A stretch of 64,000 nt of DNA. Source: an uncultured beta proteobacterium. Lineage in GTDB: Bacteria; Pseudomonadota; Gammaproteobacteria; Burkholderiales; Burkholderiaceae_E. Each line of letters opens with the position of its first letter. Position 1 is the first letter of the stretch. Shown one piece after another: positions 10,472 through 18,258 of this stretch. The stretch is taken from NCBI GenBank assembly GCA_903934295.1, contig CAIZNI010000029.1:1-64000 (forward strand), in the 5' to 3' direction. Under the pieces are notes generated by a model. The model saw only the letters and a program-made list of their open reading frames with translations. It was not told the origin of the DNA and made no database searches. The position numbers and the translations under genes were made by a program.

Positions 10472-13400
10472 ATGATCCAAGCCCTCGTGCAAGGCGCCCT
10501 CAGTCAGCGGCTCGTCGTGCTGGTCATCGCCTTGAGCCTGCTCGCCTTCGGCCTCAATGCCGCGCGCAAGCTGTCGGTCGATGCCTTTCCAGACGTCACC
10601 AATGTGCAGGTTCAGATCGCAACCGAGGCACTGGGCCGATCGCCCGAAGAGATCGAACGTTTTGTCACGGTGCCGCTGGAAATTGGCATGACCGGGCTGC
10701 CGGGCCTGGTCGAGATGCGCTCGCTGAACAAGCCGAGCCTGTCGCTGATCACCCTCGTCTTCAAGGATGCAACCGACGTCTACTTTGCGCGCCAGCTCGT
10801 GATGGAGCGCCTGCTGGAGGTGCGCGACCGGATGCCAGCCGGGGTCGTGCCGGTGCTGGGGCCGGTGTCCACCGGTCTGGGCGAGATCTACCAGTACACC
10901 CTGGAGCGCGCCGATGATGGCGCACGCGCGCTTTCGCAGGACGAACTGGTGGCCCGGCGCATCGCGCAGGACTGGGTGGTGCGCCCGTTGCTGCGCGCCA
11001 CGCCCGGGGTCGCCGAGATCAACTCGCAGGGCGGCTTCGTGCGGCAATACCAGGTGATGGTCAACCCCGATCGCCTCAGCCACTACGGCTTGTCGATCAA
11101 GAATGTCTACGAGGCACTGGTCCTGAACAACGCCAACTCGGGCGGCGGCGTGCTGCCCCAGGGGGCCGAGCAATACCTGATCCGCGGGGTGGGCCTGATC
11201 CGCGATCTCGACGACATCCGCCAGATCGTGCTGCGCGCCGCCGACAGCACACCGATCTACATCCGCGATGTGGCCGAGGTCCGCCTGGGACATGCGGTCC
11301 GCCAGGGCGCCGTCGTCAAGAACGGGGTCACCGAATCGGTCGGCGGCATCGTGATGATGACGGCAGGCGGCAACGCCAAGGCGATCGTGTCCGACATCAA
11401 GAAACGCGTCGCCGAGATCAACCAAAAGGGCATGTTGCCTGACGGGCTGACCATCGTGCCCTACTACGACCGCAGCGAACTGGTCGACGCTGCTCTGAAG
11501 ACCGTGATCAAAGTGCTGATCGAGGGTGTGATCTTCGTGGTCATCGTGCTGTACCTGTTCCTGGGCGATCTGCGATCGTCGGTCGTGGTGGTCTCCACCC
11601 TGGTCATCACGCCCCTGGTGACCTTCATCGTCATGAATCAGTACGGCTTGTCGGCCAACCTGATGTCGCTGGGCGGTCTGGCGATTGCGATCGGCCTGAT
11701 GGTCGATGGGTCAGTGGTGGTGGTCGAGAACGCGTTCGATCAGCTCGGGCGCAAGGCGCCCACCACGACCCAGGGCCGGATCCGGGTGATTTTCGGCGCG
11801 GTGATGGAGGTAGCCACGCCAGTCATCTTCGGCATCGGCATCATCATCCTGGTGTTCCTGCCCCTGATGACGCTCAAGGGCATGGAGGGCAAGATGTTTG
11901 CCCCGCTGGCCTACACCATCGCGATCGCGCTGGCGGTGTCGCTGGTGCTCTCGCTGACCCTCACGCCGGTGCTGGCCTCGTACCTGCTCAAGGGCGGGGT
12001 CGAGCACGACACCTGGCTGATCCGGGTACTCAAGCGTCCCTATCTGCCCATGCTTGATTGGGCGGTCACTCACCCCCGCAAGACGGTGTCGGCTGCGGTG
12101 CTGGCCTTCGCCGGGTCGCTTGCGCTGCTGCCATTCCTGGGTACTGCCTTCATCCCGGAAATGAAGGAGGGATCGATCGTGCCGGGCATCAATCGGGTGC
12201 CCAATATCTCGCTGGAAGAATCGATTCGCATGGAGCAGGAAGCCATGCGCCTGGTGATGACGGTGCCCGGGGTGAAATCGGCGGTATCGGGCGTTGGCCG
12301 CGGCGAGTCGCCGGCCGACCCCCAGAGCCAGAACGAGTCGACGCCGATCGTCAGCCTGCTGCCGCGCGATCAATGGCCCAAGGGCTGGACCCAGGACACG
12401 ATTCAGACCGAGATCCGCCGCAAGCTGGCCGCGCTGCCTGGCGTGAACATCGTGATGGCGCAGCCGATTTCTGACCGGGTCGATGAAATGGTCACTGGCG
12501 TACGCTCGGATGTGGCGGTCAAGATTTTCGGCTACGACCTCGAGGTCTTGCGCGAAAAGGCCAATGAAGTGGCGAAGGTGGCGGGCGCCATTCAGGGCGC
12601 ACAGGACATCCGGATCGAGCGGCTGACCGGCCAGCAATATCTGTCGATCGAGATCGATCGCCGCGCGATCGCCCGTCATGGGGTGAATGTCGCCGACATC
12701 AATGATCTGATCGAGACCGCGTTCGGCGGCCGCGAGGCCACCGAAATCTTCGAGGGCGAACGCCGGTTTGCCGCGGTCGTGCGACTGCCGTCGCGCTTTC
12801 GCGACGACATCGAATCGATCCGCAACATCCTCGTGACCACGCCCGAGCGGATCAAGGTGCCCTTGTCCAGCCTGGCCGCGATCGAGATCCGCGACGGACC
12901 GGCGCAGATCTCACGCGAAGCGGGCAAGCGGCGCATCGTGATCGGCATCAACGTCAAGGACCGCGACCTCGGCGGCTTCGTGGCCGAACTGCAGCAGCGT
13001 GTCGGCGCGCAGGTGAAGCTCGATGAGGGCTACACCTTCGACTGGGGCGGGCAGTTCGAGAACATGCAGCGCGCACTGGGCCACCTGGCGATGATCGTCC
13101 CGATCACGGTAGGCGCGATCTTCTTCCTGCTCTTCCTGCTGTTCGGTTCATTGAACTTTGCGGCGCTGATCATCACCGTACTGCCCTTTGCCTCGATCGG
13201 CGGGGTAATCGGCCTGTTCGTGAGCGGTGAGTATCTGTCGGTGCCGGCCTCGGTCGGCTTCATCGCCTTGTGGGGCATCGCGGTGCTCAACGGCGTGGTG
13301 ATGGTGTCCTACATCCGCAGCCTGCGCGACAAGGGCGTGCGGATGCGGCAAGCCATCCTGGATGGGGCCCGCATGCGCTTTCGCCCGGTCATGATGACGG

Positions 13401-13657
13401 CCACCGTGGCGATGCTCGGGCTGGTGCCCTTCCTGTTTGCCACCGGCCCCGGTTCCGAAGTGCAGCGCCCGCTGGCGATCGTGGTGATTGGGGGGTTGAT
13501 CAGTTGCACCCTGCTGACCCTGGTGGTGCTGCCGGCGCTTTACGCGTGGTTTGATCGGGAGCCCGACGAAACCGTTGAAAGCAGCGCGGGCAAGGCCCCC
13601 GTCAGTCAGTCAGGGCCGACAGAAACTGCCGGAATTCAGCCGTCTGAGGGTCATTGA
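10472..13657 (+). CDS. Heavy-metal-type RND efflux pump (CzcA/CusA family)
   Basis: Inner membrane proton-driven pump, 1061 residues. The start MIQALVQGALSQRLVV, the segments DAFPDVTNVQVQ and VSTGLGEIYQYTLE, and two halves of six membrane helices with large periplasmic loops are typical of HME-RND pumps. In TM4 the three acidic sites of CzcA (D402, D408, E415) align with Ala406, Asp412 and Glu419: the first is replaced, as in CusA-like pumps, but the rest reads V-D-G-S-V-V-V-V-E-N. The last 18 residues (from V1044) are encoded antisense to an ABC ATPase remnant, so the native C-terminus was probably replaced. With the Mn2+ riboswitch upstream, manganese is the best guess for its substrate. 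Confidence 0.93.
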   Translation: MIQALVQGALSQRLVVLVIALSLLAFGLNAARKLSVDAFPDVTNVQVQIATEALGRSPEEIERFVTVPLEIGMTGLPGLVEMRSLNKPSLSLITLVFKDATDVYFARQLVMERLLEVRDRMPAGVVPVLGPVSTGLGEIYQYTLERADDGARALSQDELVARRIAQDWVVRPLLRATPGVAEINSQGGFVRQYQVMVNPDRLSHYGLSIKNVYEALVLNNANSGGGVLPQGAEQYLIRGVGLIRDLDDIRQIVLRAADSTPIYIRDVAEVRLGHAVRQGAVVKNGVTESVGGIVMMTAGGNAKAIVSDIKKRVAEINQKGMLPDGLTIVPYYDRSELVDAALKTVIKVLIEGVIFVVIVLYLFLGDLRSSVVVVSTLVITPLVTFIVMNQYGLSANLMSLGGLAIAIGLMVDGSVVVVENAFDQLGRKAPTTTQGRIRVIFGAVMEVATPVIFGIGIIILVFLPLMTLKGMEGKMFAPLAYTIAIALAVSLVLSLTLTPVLASYLLKGGVEHDTWLIRVLKRPYLPMLDWAVTHPRKTVSAAVLAFAGSLALLPFLGTAFIPEMKEGSIVPGINRVPNISLEESIRMEQEAMRLVMTVPGVKSAVSGVGRGESPADPQSQNESTPIVSLLPRDQWPKGWTQDTIQTEIRRKLAALPGVNIVMAQPISDRVDEMVTGVRSDVAVKIFGYDLEVLREKANEVAKVAGAIQGAQDIRIERLTGQQYLSIEIDRRAIARHGVNVADINDLIETAFGGREATEIFEGERRFAAVVRLPSRFRDDIESIRNILVTTPERIKVPLSSLAAIEIRDGPAQISREAGKRRIVIGINVKDRDLGGFVAELQQRVGAQVKLDEGYTFDWGGQFENMQRALGHLAMIVPITVGAIFFLLFLLFGSLNFAALIITVLPFASIGGVIGLFVSGEYLSVPASVGFIALWGIAVLNGVVMVSYIRSLRDKGVRMRQAILDGARMRFRPVMMTATVAMLGLVPFLFATGPGSEVQRPLAIVVIGGLISCTLLTLVVLPALYAWFDREPDETVESSAGKAPVSQSGPTETAGIQPSEGH

Positions 13658-13718
13658 ACCGCTGCTTCACCGGCCCCATCTCATGGATCTGGCCGGCGTG
13701 CATGCACACCACCCGGTC
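13602..13718 (-). pseudogene. Remnant: C-terminus of a polar amino acid ABC transporter ATPase
   Basis: On the minus strand 38 codons read DRVVCMHAGQIHEMG, then GPVKQRFNDPQTAEFRQFL and SALTD with a TGA stop. This is the characteristic C-terminus of HisP/GltL/OccP-type ATPases (DRVV..GxIxExG...F..P......FL). Nothing upstream on this strand continues the gene: past 13719 the sequence becomes the RND remnant. Its 3' half overlaps the end of the metal pump ORF on the other strand. It is a fragment left by recombination, not a working gene. Confidence 0.75.
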
Positions 13719-13720
13719 GC

Positions 13721-13834
13721 AAGGCCCGCATCGCCCGGGTCGGCGGGCTGATCACCTCCACCAGCCTCACGCTGCTGGTGCTGCCGGTGCTGTACCGGCG
13801 CTTCGGCCAGCCGCGCGAGGCGGCTGTCGCATGA
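13721..13834 (+). pseudogene. Remnant: C-terminus of a second RND pump
   Basis: Thirty-seven codons ending in TGA read ...RVGGLITSTSLTLLVLPVLY then RRFGQPREAAVA. They match the last membrane helix of CzcA/CusA pumps, and the intact pump just upstream has VIGGLISCTLLTLVVLPALY at its own C-terminus. The fragment is too short to work alone and has no start. It begins within about 3 bases of the end of the ABC ATPase remnant, marking a sharp recombination joint. Confidence 0.8.
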
Positions 13835-13844
13835 GACGCCGGGT

Positions 13845-14870
13845 TCAGTCGCCGGCCACCTTGAGCATCAGCTTGCCGATGTGCTCGGACGACTCCATGC
13901 GGCGGTGCGCATCGTCGGCCCGCGCCAGGTCGAACACCTGGTTGATCACCGGCAGCATCCGGCCCTGCGCCAGATGCGGCCAGATCCGCGCGAGCAGTTC
14001 GCCCGCCAGGCGGGCCTTGTCGGCGGCGGGCCGCGCCCGCAGCGTCGAGCCGGTGAAGGTCAGCCGCTTGAGCATCAGCGGCGTCCAGTCGACCTCGGTC
14101 TTGGACGCCTGCAGGAAGGCGATCTGCACCAGGCGCCCCTCGAGCGCCAGGCACTTCAGGTTGCGGGCCATGTAGTCGCCCCCGACCATGTCGAGGATCA
14201 CGTCGACGCCACGCCCGCCGGTCAGGCGGGCAATCTCGACCGCGAAATCATGGGTGCGGTAGTTGATGGCGTGATCGGCACCCAGGTCCTGCGTGCAGGC
14301 GCGCGCCTTCTCATCGCTGCCGACGGTGACGATCACCGTCGCGCCCCAGGCCTTGGCCATCTGGATCGCGGTGGTACCGATGCCCGACGAACCGCCATGG
14401 ATCAGCAGGGTCTCGCCGCTGGCCAGACGGCCGCGCTCGAAGACGTTGGCCCAGACGGTGAAAAAGGTTTCCGGCAGCGCCGCCGCCTGCAGCATCGACA
14501 GGCCGGCCGGCACCGGCAGTGCCTGGCCGGCCGGCACGCAGACGTAGCCGGCGTAACCGCCGCCATTGGTCAGCGCGCACACCCGATCGCCAACCCGCCA
14601 CGCGGTGACGGCCGAACCGACCGCCGCGATGTCGCCCGACACTTCGAGGCCGAGCACCGGTGAGGCGCCCGGCGGCGGGGGATAGTTGCCGCTGCGCTGG
14701 AGCACGTCCGGGCGATTGACCCCGGCATAGGCCACGCGGATCAGCACCTCATCGGCGCCCGGCACCGGCAGCGGACCTTCGCGCTCGACCAGCACCTCGG
14801 GCGCGCCGCCACGGCCATGATCGATGTATCGCATCGTGGCGGGCAGCGGGGACGGAATCGGATTGCTCAT
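13845..14870 (-). CDS. NAD(P)H:quinone oxidoreductase, PIG3/Qor type (MDR superfamily)
   Basis: Zinc-free medium-chain dehydrogenase, 341 residues, predicted to reduce quinones or enones with NADPH. Visible: GroES-like N-terminal half with GVNRPDVLQRSGNYPPPPG (typical of PIG3/TP53I3 types) and VLGLEVSGDI, the cofactor motif HGGSSGIGTTAIQMAKAWGA, and the family ending SSEHIGKLMLKV. Another possible start is Met13 (14834), which begins MRYIDHG as in many relatives. It converges with the metal pump and is divergent from the thioesterase. Cytoplasmic. Confidence 0.9.
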   Translation of the reverse strand: MSNPIPSPLPATMRYIDHGRGGAPEVLVEREGPLPVPGADEVLIRVAYAGVNRPDVLQRSGNYPPPPGASPVLGLEVSGDIAAVGSAVTAWRVGDRVCALTNGGGYAGYVCVPAGQALPVPAGLSMLQAAALPETFFTVWANVFERGRLASGETLLIHGGSSGIGTTAIQMAKAWGATVIVTVGSDEKARACTQDLGADHAINYRTHDFAVEIARLTGGRGVDVILDMVGGDYMARNLKCLALEGRLVQIAFLQASKTEVDWTPLMLKRLTFTGSTLRARPAADKARLAGELLARIWPHLAQGRMLPVINQVFDLARADDAHRRMESSEHIGKLMLKVAGD

Positions 14871-15074
14871 AAGGGGCTCCTGGACGGTGACTTCATATAC
14901 TGTCGAATTCGATCAACCCGCAAGCATATCGGAGTCGGCCCCCATGAGTCCCGTCCTGTCATTCGAGCTTTGCGGCCCTGCCGCGGGCCGCCCGTCTTCG
15001 CCGGGTATCGGCGCGCGGTCGGTCCTGGCCGCCTTGCGCGCCGGCTGGCCGGCGTCGGCCCGGGCGGTGCGCCG
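14871..15074. promoter_or_regulatory. Divergent oxidoreductase/thioesterase intergenic region
   Basis: About 200 bases between the quinone oxidoreductase (minus) and the thioesterase (plus). TATACT at 14896-14901 resembles a plus-strand -10. On the minus strand TTGCGG followed about 17-18 bases later by GTATAT/TATATG is a weak promoter candidate. The exact palindrome TCGAATTCGA lies at 14903-14912 between these. A short open frame starting at ATG 14944, with GGAG upstream, runs to 15078 and overlaps the thioesterase start (ATGA); it could be a leader peptide. All are positional suggestions. Confidence 0.35.
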
Positions 15075-15581
15075 ATGACACCCGACCAGCCCCATCTGCC
15101 GCTGTCGGACGCCACGCCCGGCAGCGATCCCGATACCGGCGTGCCCGCGGGTTTCACCGTGATGCGCATGCCGGCCAATCCGTTCATCGACGGCATCGGC
15201 CCGCTGCACGGACGTCTGGAGGATGAGCGCTTCGTGCTCGGCATCCGCGTCGAGCGGCGCCACTGCAATCCGGGCGGCACCTGCCATGGCGGCATGATCA
15301 TGACGCTGTCGGACATGCTGCTGCTGATGGGCAGCAACATCGAGGGACGGGTCAACCGCTACTTCACCACCGTCAACGTGACCTGCGATTTCATCGCGCC
15401 CGCCCAGGAAGGCGCCTGGATCGAGGGCCGCATGCAGGTGCTGCGCGTGGCGCGCAGCCTGGTGTTCGCGCAAGGTCTGTTCACCGTCGGCGAGACGGTG
15501 ATCGCGCGCTGCAGCGGCATCCTGAAGCCGGTCAGCGAGCCCGATCCGCGGTATGACGGGCGCCGCTATTTTTCGGGCTGA
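15075..15581 (+). CDS. PaaI-family hotdog acyl-CoA thioesterase
   Basis: Single hotdog domain, 168 residues, acting on acyl-CoA thioesters. The core reads HCNPGGTCHGGMIMTLSDMLLL, with the HGG(M) catalytic loop and the acidic residue of PaaI/YbgC relatives, followed by TVNVTCDFIAPAQEGAWIEG and a C-terminal SGILKPV. The frame is open further upstream, but Met at 15075 fits the family's length. The ATG overlaps the stop of a short upstream ORF. Substrate unknown; nearby acyl-CoA genes suggest housekeeping of CoA pools. Confidence 0.88.
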   Translation: MTPDQPHLPLSDATPGSDPDTGVPAGFTVMRMPANPFIDGIGPLHGRLEDERFVLGIRVERRHCNPGGTCHGGMIMTLSDMLLLMGSNIEGRVNRYFTTVNVTCDFIAPAQEGAWIEGRMQVLRVARSLVFAQGLFTVGETVIARCSGILKPVSEPDPRYDGRRYFSG

Positions 15582-15626
15582 AGGGCGGGGCTGAAGGACG
15601 GGGCCGAGGGCTGCCCCCGAGGCGCT

Positions 15627-15650
15627 GCCCCGGTCGGGCAGCACCGGGGC
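15627..15650. terminator. Bidirectional hairpin between convergent genes
   Basis: GCCCCGGT (15627-15634) and ACCGGGGC (15643-15650) form a perfect 8-bp stem with an 8-base loop. It lies in the 90-base gap between the convergent thioesterase and the last gene of the ABC operon. No T tract, so intrinsic termination is uncertain. Confidence 0.45.
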
Positions 15651-15671
15651 CCGCCAGCCCCGGTCGCCGGA

Positions 15672-16655
15672 TCAGGTGCGCGAAGCGCCCAGTCCCTTGC
15701 CCCCGCGCATCTTCTCCAGGAACGCGCCCAGGATGCCCTTGGGCATGAAGATGATGAACAGGATCAGCAGCAGCCCATAGATCGTGGTGTCGACCCCCAG
15801 CACCTGGTTGCCGATCATCACGCGCAGCGACTCCGACAGCACCAGCAGGAAGATCGCGCCGACCGCCGGGCCGAGCATCACGAACATGCCGCCGGCGATC
15901 ACGCCGAAAACCATCTGCAGCGAGATGCCGATGCCCGACACCGTCTCGGGATTCACATACAGCTGGTACTGGGCATAGAGCACGCCGCCGATGCAGGTCA
16001 TGGCAGCCGACAGCAGCGTCACGCTGAGCTTGGAGCGCGACACGTTGATCCCCAGCGACGCGGCCGCGTCCTCCTCCTCGCTGATCGCCTCGAGGGCCAG
16101 CCGGTTCATGCTGCGATCGACCCGGTGCCAGATGAACAGCGCCACCAGCCAGCAGCCCAGCATCAGGTAGAACCAGGTCAGCTTGCTGGAGAACTGCATG
16201 GCCGACAGCGACCAGGTCGAGCCCTCGGCCAGCGCCGCCTTCGGCGTGATGCCCAGCGAACCGCCGGTGTAGTCGCGCAGGCCAACGATGATCAGCCGGG
16301 TGACCTCGGACAGCGCCAGGGTCACCAGCGCGAAATAGTGGCCGACGATCTTGAAGCGAAAGCACGGGTAGCCGATCACGAAGGCCACCACCAGCGTGAT
16401 GACGAGCGCCACCACCGCGCCGATCCAGGGCGAGATGCCGTAGAGGTTCCACAGCAGCACCACGGTGTAGGCGCCGATGCCCAGGAAGGCGCCATGACCG
16501 AAGCTCACCAGACCCAGACGACCCATGATCGCCCAGCTGGTGTAGATGAACGACCACAGCAGCGCCATCACCATCAGGTGCAGCGGATAGTTGCCCACGC
16601 CGGTGAGCGGCACGATGAGCGCCAGGGCCAGCAGACCCAGAGCCAGATTGCGCAT
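15672..16655 (-). CDS. livM: Branched-chain amino acid-type ABC transporter permease (LivM family)
   Basis: Inner membrane permease, 327 residues, about nine helices, with the LivM signature GLVSFGHGAFLGIGAYTVVLL near residue 50 and a cytoplasmic coupling loop containing the EAISEEEDAAASLGI stretch. The longer ORF in this frame (to 17363) is a shadow of livH. Met at 16655 lies 2 bases after the livH stop. Last gene of the minus-strand operon binding protein-livG-livF-livH-livM. The substrate is not given by sequence; Liv-type importers also carry amides, urea and aromatic acids. Confidence 0.93.
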   Translation of the reverse strand: MRNLALGLLALALIVPLTGVGNYPLHLMVMALLWSFIYTSWAIMGRLGLVSFGHGAFLGIGAYTVVLLWNLYGISPWIGAVVALVITLVVAFVIGYPCFRFKIVGHYFALVTLALSEVTRLIIVGLRDYTGGSLGITPKAALAEGSTWSLSAMQFSSKLTWFYLMLGCWLVALFIWHRVDRSMNRLALEAISEEEDAAASLGINVSRSKLSVTLLSAAMTCIGGVLYAQYQLYVNPETVSGIGISLQMVFGVIAGGMFVMLGPAVGAIFLLVLSESLRVMIGNQVLGVDTTIYGLLLILFIIFMPKGILGAFLEKMRGGKGLGASRT

Positions 16656-16657
16656 GT

Positions 16658-17530
16658 TCACCGCCGCTTCGACAGAAGCCCTTCGGGCTTCCAGAACATG
16701 GTCATGATGAAGAACACGAAAGCGATCACGTAGCCCCACTCCAGTTGCAGGAAGAAGCCGCCCACCGAGATGAACTGGGCGAACACGAAGGCGGCGACGA
16801 AACCGCCGACCAGGTTGCCCAACCCGCCCAGCACGCAGATCAGGAAGGTGAGGGGTCCGAACGACAGGCCGATGGCCGGATGCACGTCGTACTGCAGCAC
16901 CAGCAGGCAGGCCGCCAGTCCGGCCAGCCCGCCGCCCATCGCCGAGGTCAGCAGATACACCCGGCCCGGGTTGACGCCCATCAGCGGCATGATGGTGCGG
17001 TCCTGGCTGATCGCGCGGATCGCGGTGCCCATGTAAGTGCGGTTCAGGAACAGGTAGGTGGCCGCGATCGCCACTGCCGCGACCACGAAGGCCACCATCC
17101 GCGAGAGCGAGAAGCTCATGTCGCCGACGTTGACCCCGGGCAGGCGCACGCCGATGTTGCGGAACTCGACGCCGAACAGCACGGTGGCCACCGCCTGCAG
17201 CAGGAACAGCACCCCGCCGGTCACCAGCAGCTGGTTGATCGGCTCGGCGTTGAGCACCGGACGCACGATGAACTGGTGCATCAGCGCGCCCAGCACCGCC
17301 ACGAAGGCGATCGCGATCGGAAAGGCGAACGGCAACGGCACCCCCTGCGCCGAATGCAGCCACCAGATCGCGTACATGCCGACCATGATCAGCTCGGCGT
17401 AGCAGATCCAGACCACGTCGATCACGCCGAAGATGAGGTTCAGGCCCAGCGACAGAAGCGCCAGCAGGCCACCGAGCAGCAGGCCGTTGAGCACGGCCTC
17501 GAGCAGAAAGATATCGAAGATCTGGTCCAC
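16658..17530 (-). CDS. livH: Branched-chain amino acid-type ABC transporter permease (LivH family)
   Basis: Partner permease, 290 residues, very hydrophobic. Family features: ALLSLGLNLIFGVIDVVWICYAELIMVGMYA near the N-terminus, then RAISQDRTIMPLMGVN in the coupling loop, and LTFLICVLGGLGNLVGGFVAA near residue 230. It starts 14 bases after livF and is followed after 2 bases by livM. Together they form the heterodimeric channel for the importer whose binding protein is at 19026-20312. Confidence 0.93.
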   Translation of the reverse strand: MDQIFDIFLLEAVLNGLLLGGLLALLSLGLNLIFGVIDVVWICYAELIMVGMYAIWWLHSAQGVPLPFAFPIAIAFVAVLGALMHQFIVRPVLNAEPINQLLVTGGVLFLLQAVATVLFGVEFRNIGVRLPGVNVGDMSFSLSRMVAFVVAAVAIAATYLFLNRTYMGTAIRAISQDRTIMPLMGVNPGRVYLLTSAMGGGLAGLAACLLVLQYDVHPAIGLSFGPLTFLICVLGGLGNLVGGFVAAFVFAQFISVGGFFLQLEWGYVIAFVFFIMTMFWKPEGLLSKRR

Positions 17531-17544
17531 GCTGTGCCTTGTGC

Positions 17545-18258
17545 TTAGACGCCCAGATAGGCGCGTCGGATGTCGTCGCTGGCCAGCAGTTCGGCGGCCG
17601 GCCCGCTGGCGCGGATGCGCCCGATCTCGAGCAGGTAGGCGCGATCGACCACCTTGAGCACCTGCTGGACGTTCTGTTCGACGATGAGCACCGTGTAACC
17701 CTCGGCGCTCATCTTGCGGATCACCTCGAAAATGGACTGGACGATGACCGGCGCGAGGCCGGCCGACGGCTCATCGAGCAGCAGCAGCTTGGGCCCGCTC
17801 ATCAGCGCCCGGCCGATCGCGCACATCTGCTGCTCGCCCCCGGACATGGTGCCGGCCAGCTGCAGGCGGCGTTCCTTCATGCGCGGAAACAGCGAATAGA
17901 CCATTTCCAGGCGCTCGGCGTAGCGCGCGCGGGCCGCCGGCAGGAAGGCACCCATCTTCAGGTTGTCCTCCACCGTGAGACGCGGGAACAGCCGCCGCCC
18001 TTCGGGCACCTGCGCGATGCCCAGCGAGATGATCTCGTGGGCCGGACGGCTGGTGTAGGACTGCCCTTCCATCGCGAGATCGCCGGCGGTGGTCTCGATC
18101 AGCTTGGAGATCACCCGCAGCAGCGTGGTCTTGCCCGCGCCGTTGGGGCCGATGACGGCGACCGATTCGCCAGCGCGCACTTCGAGGGACACGTCGAACA
18201 GGGCCTGGAAGCTGCCGTAGCCCGCCGAGATGTTGTTCAGCTGGAGCATCGGTTTCAT
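17545..18258 (-). CDS. livF: ABC transporter ATP-binding protein (LivF family)
   Basis: ATPase subunit, 237 residues. Walker A GPNGAGKTTLL near residue 38, ABC signature SGGEQQM at about 140, Walker B LLLLDEPSAGLAP about 20 residues later, followed by the H-loop-region VEQNVQQVL. Start ATGA overlaps the livG stop; Met4 is a possible alternative start. It forms the nucleotide-binding heterodimer with LivG. Confidence 0.95.
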   Translation of the reverse strand: MKPMLQLNNISAGYGSFQALFDVSLEVRAGESVAVIGPNGAGKTTLLRVISKLIETTAGDLAMEGQSYTSRPAHEIISLGIAQVPEGRRLFPRLTVEDNLKMGAFLPAARARYAERLEMVYSLFPRMKERRLQLAGTMSGGEQQMCAIGRALMSGPKLLLLDEPSAGLAPVIVQSIFEVIRKMSAEGYTVLIVEQNVQQVLKVVDRAYLLEIGRIRASGPAAELLASDDIRRAYLGV

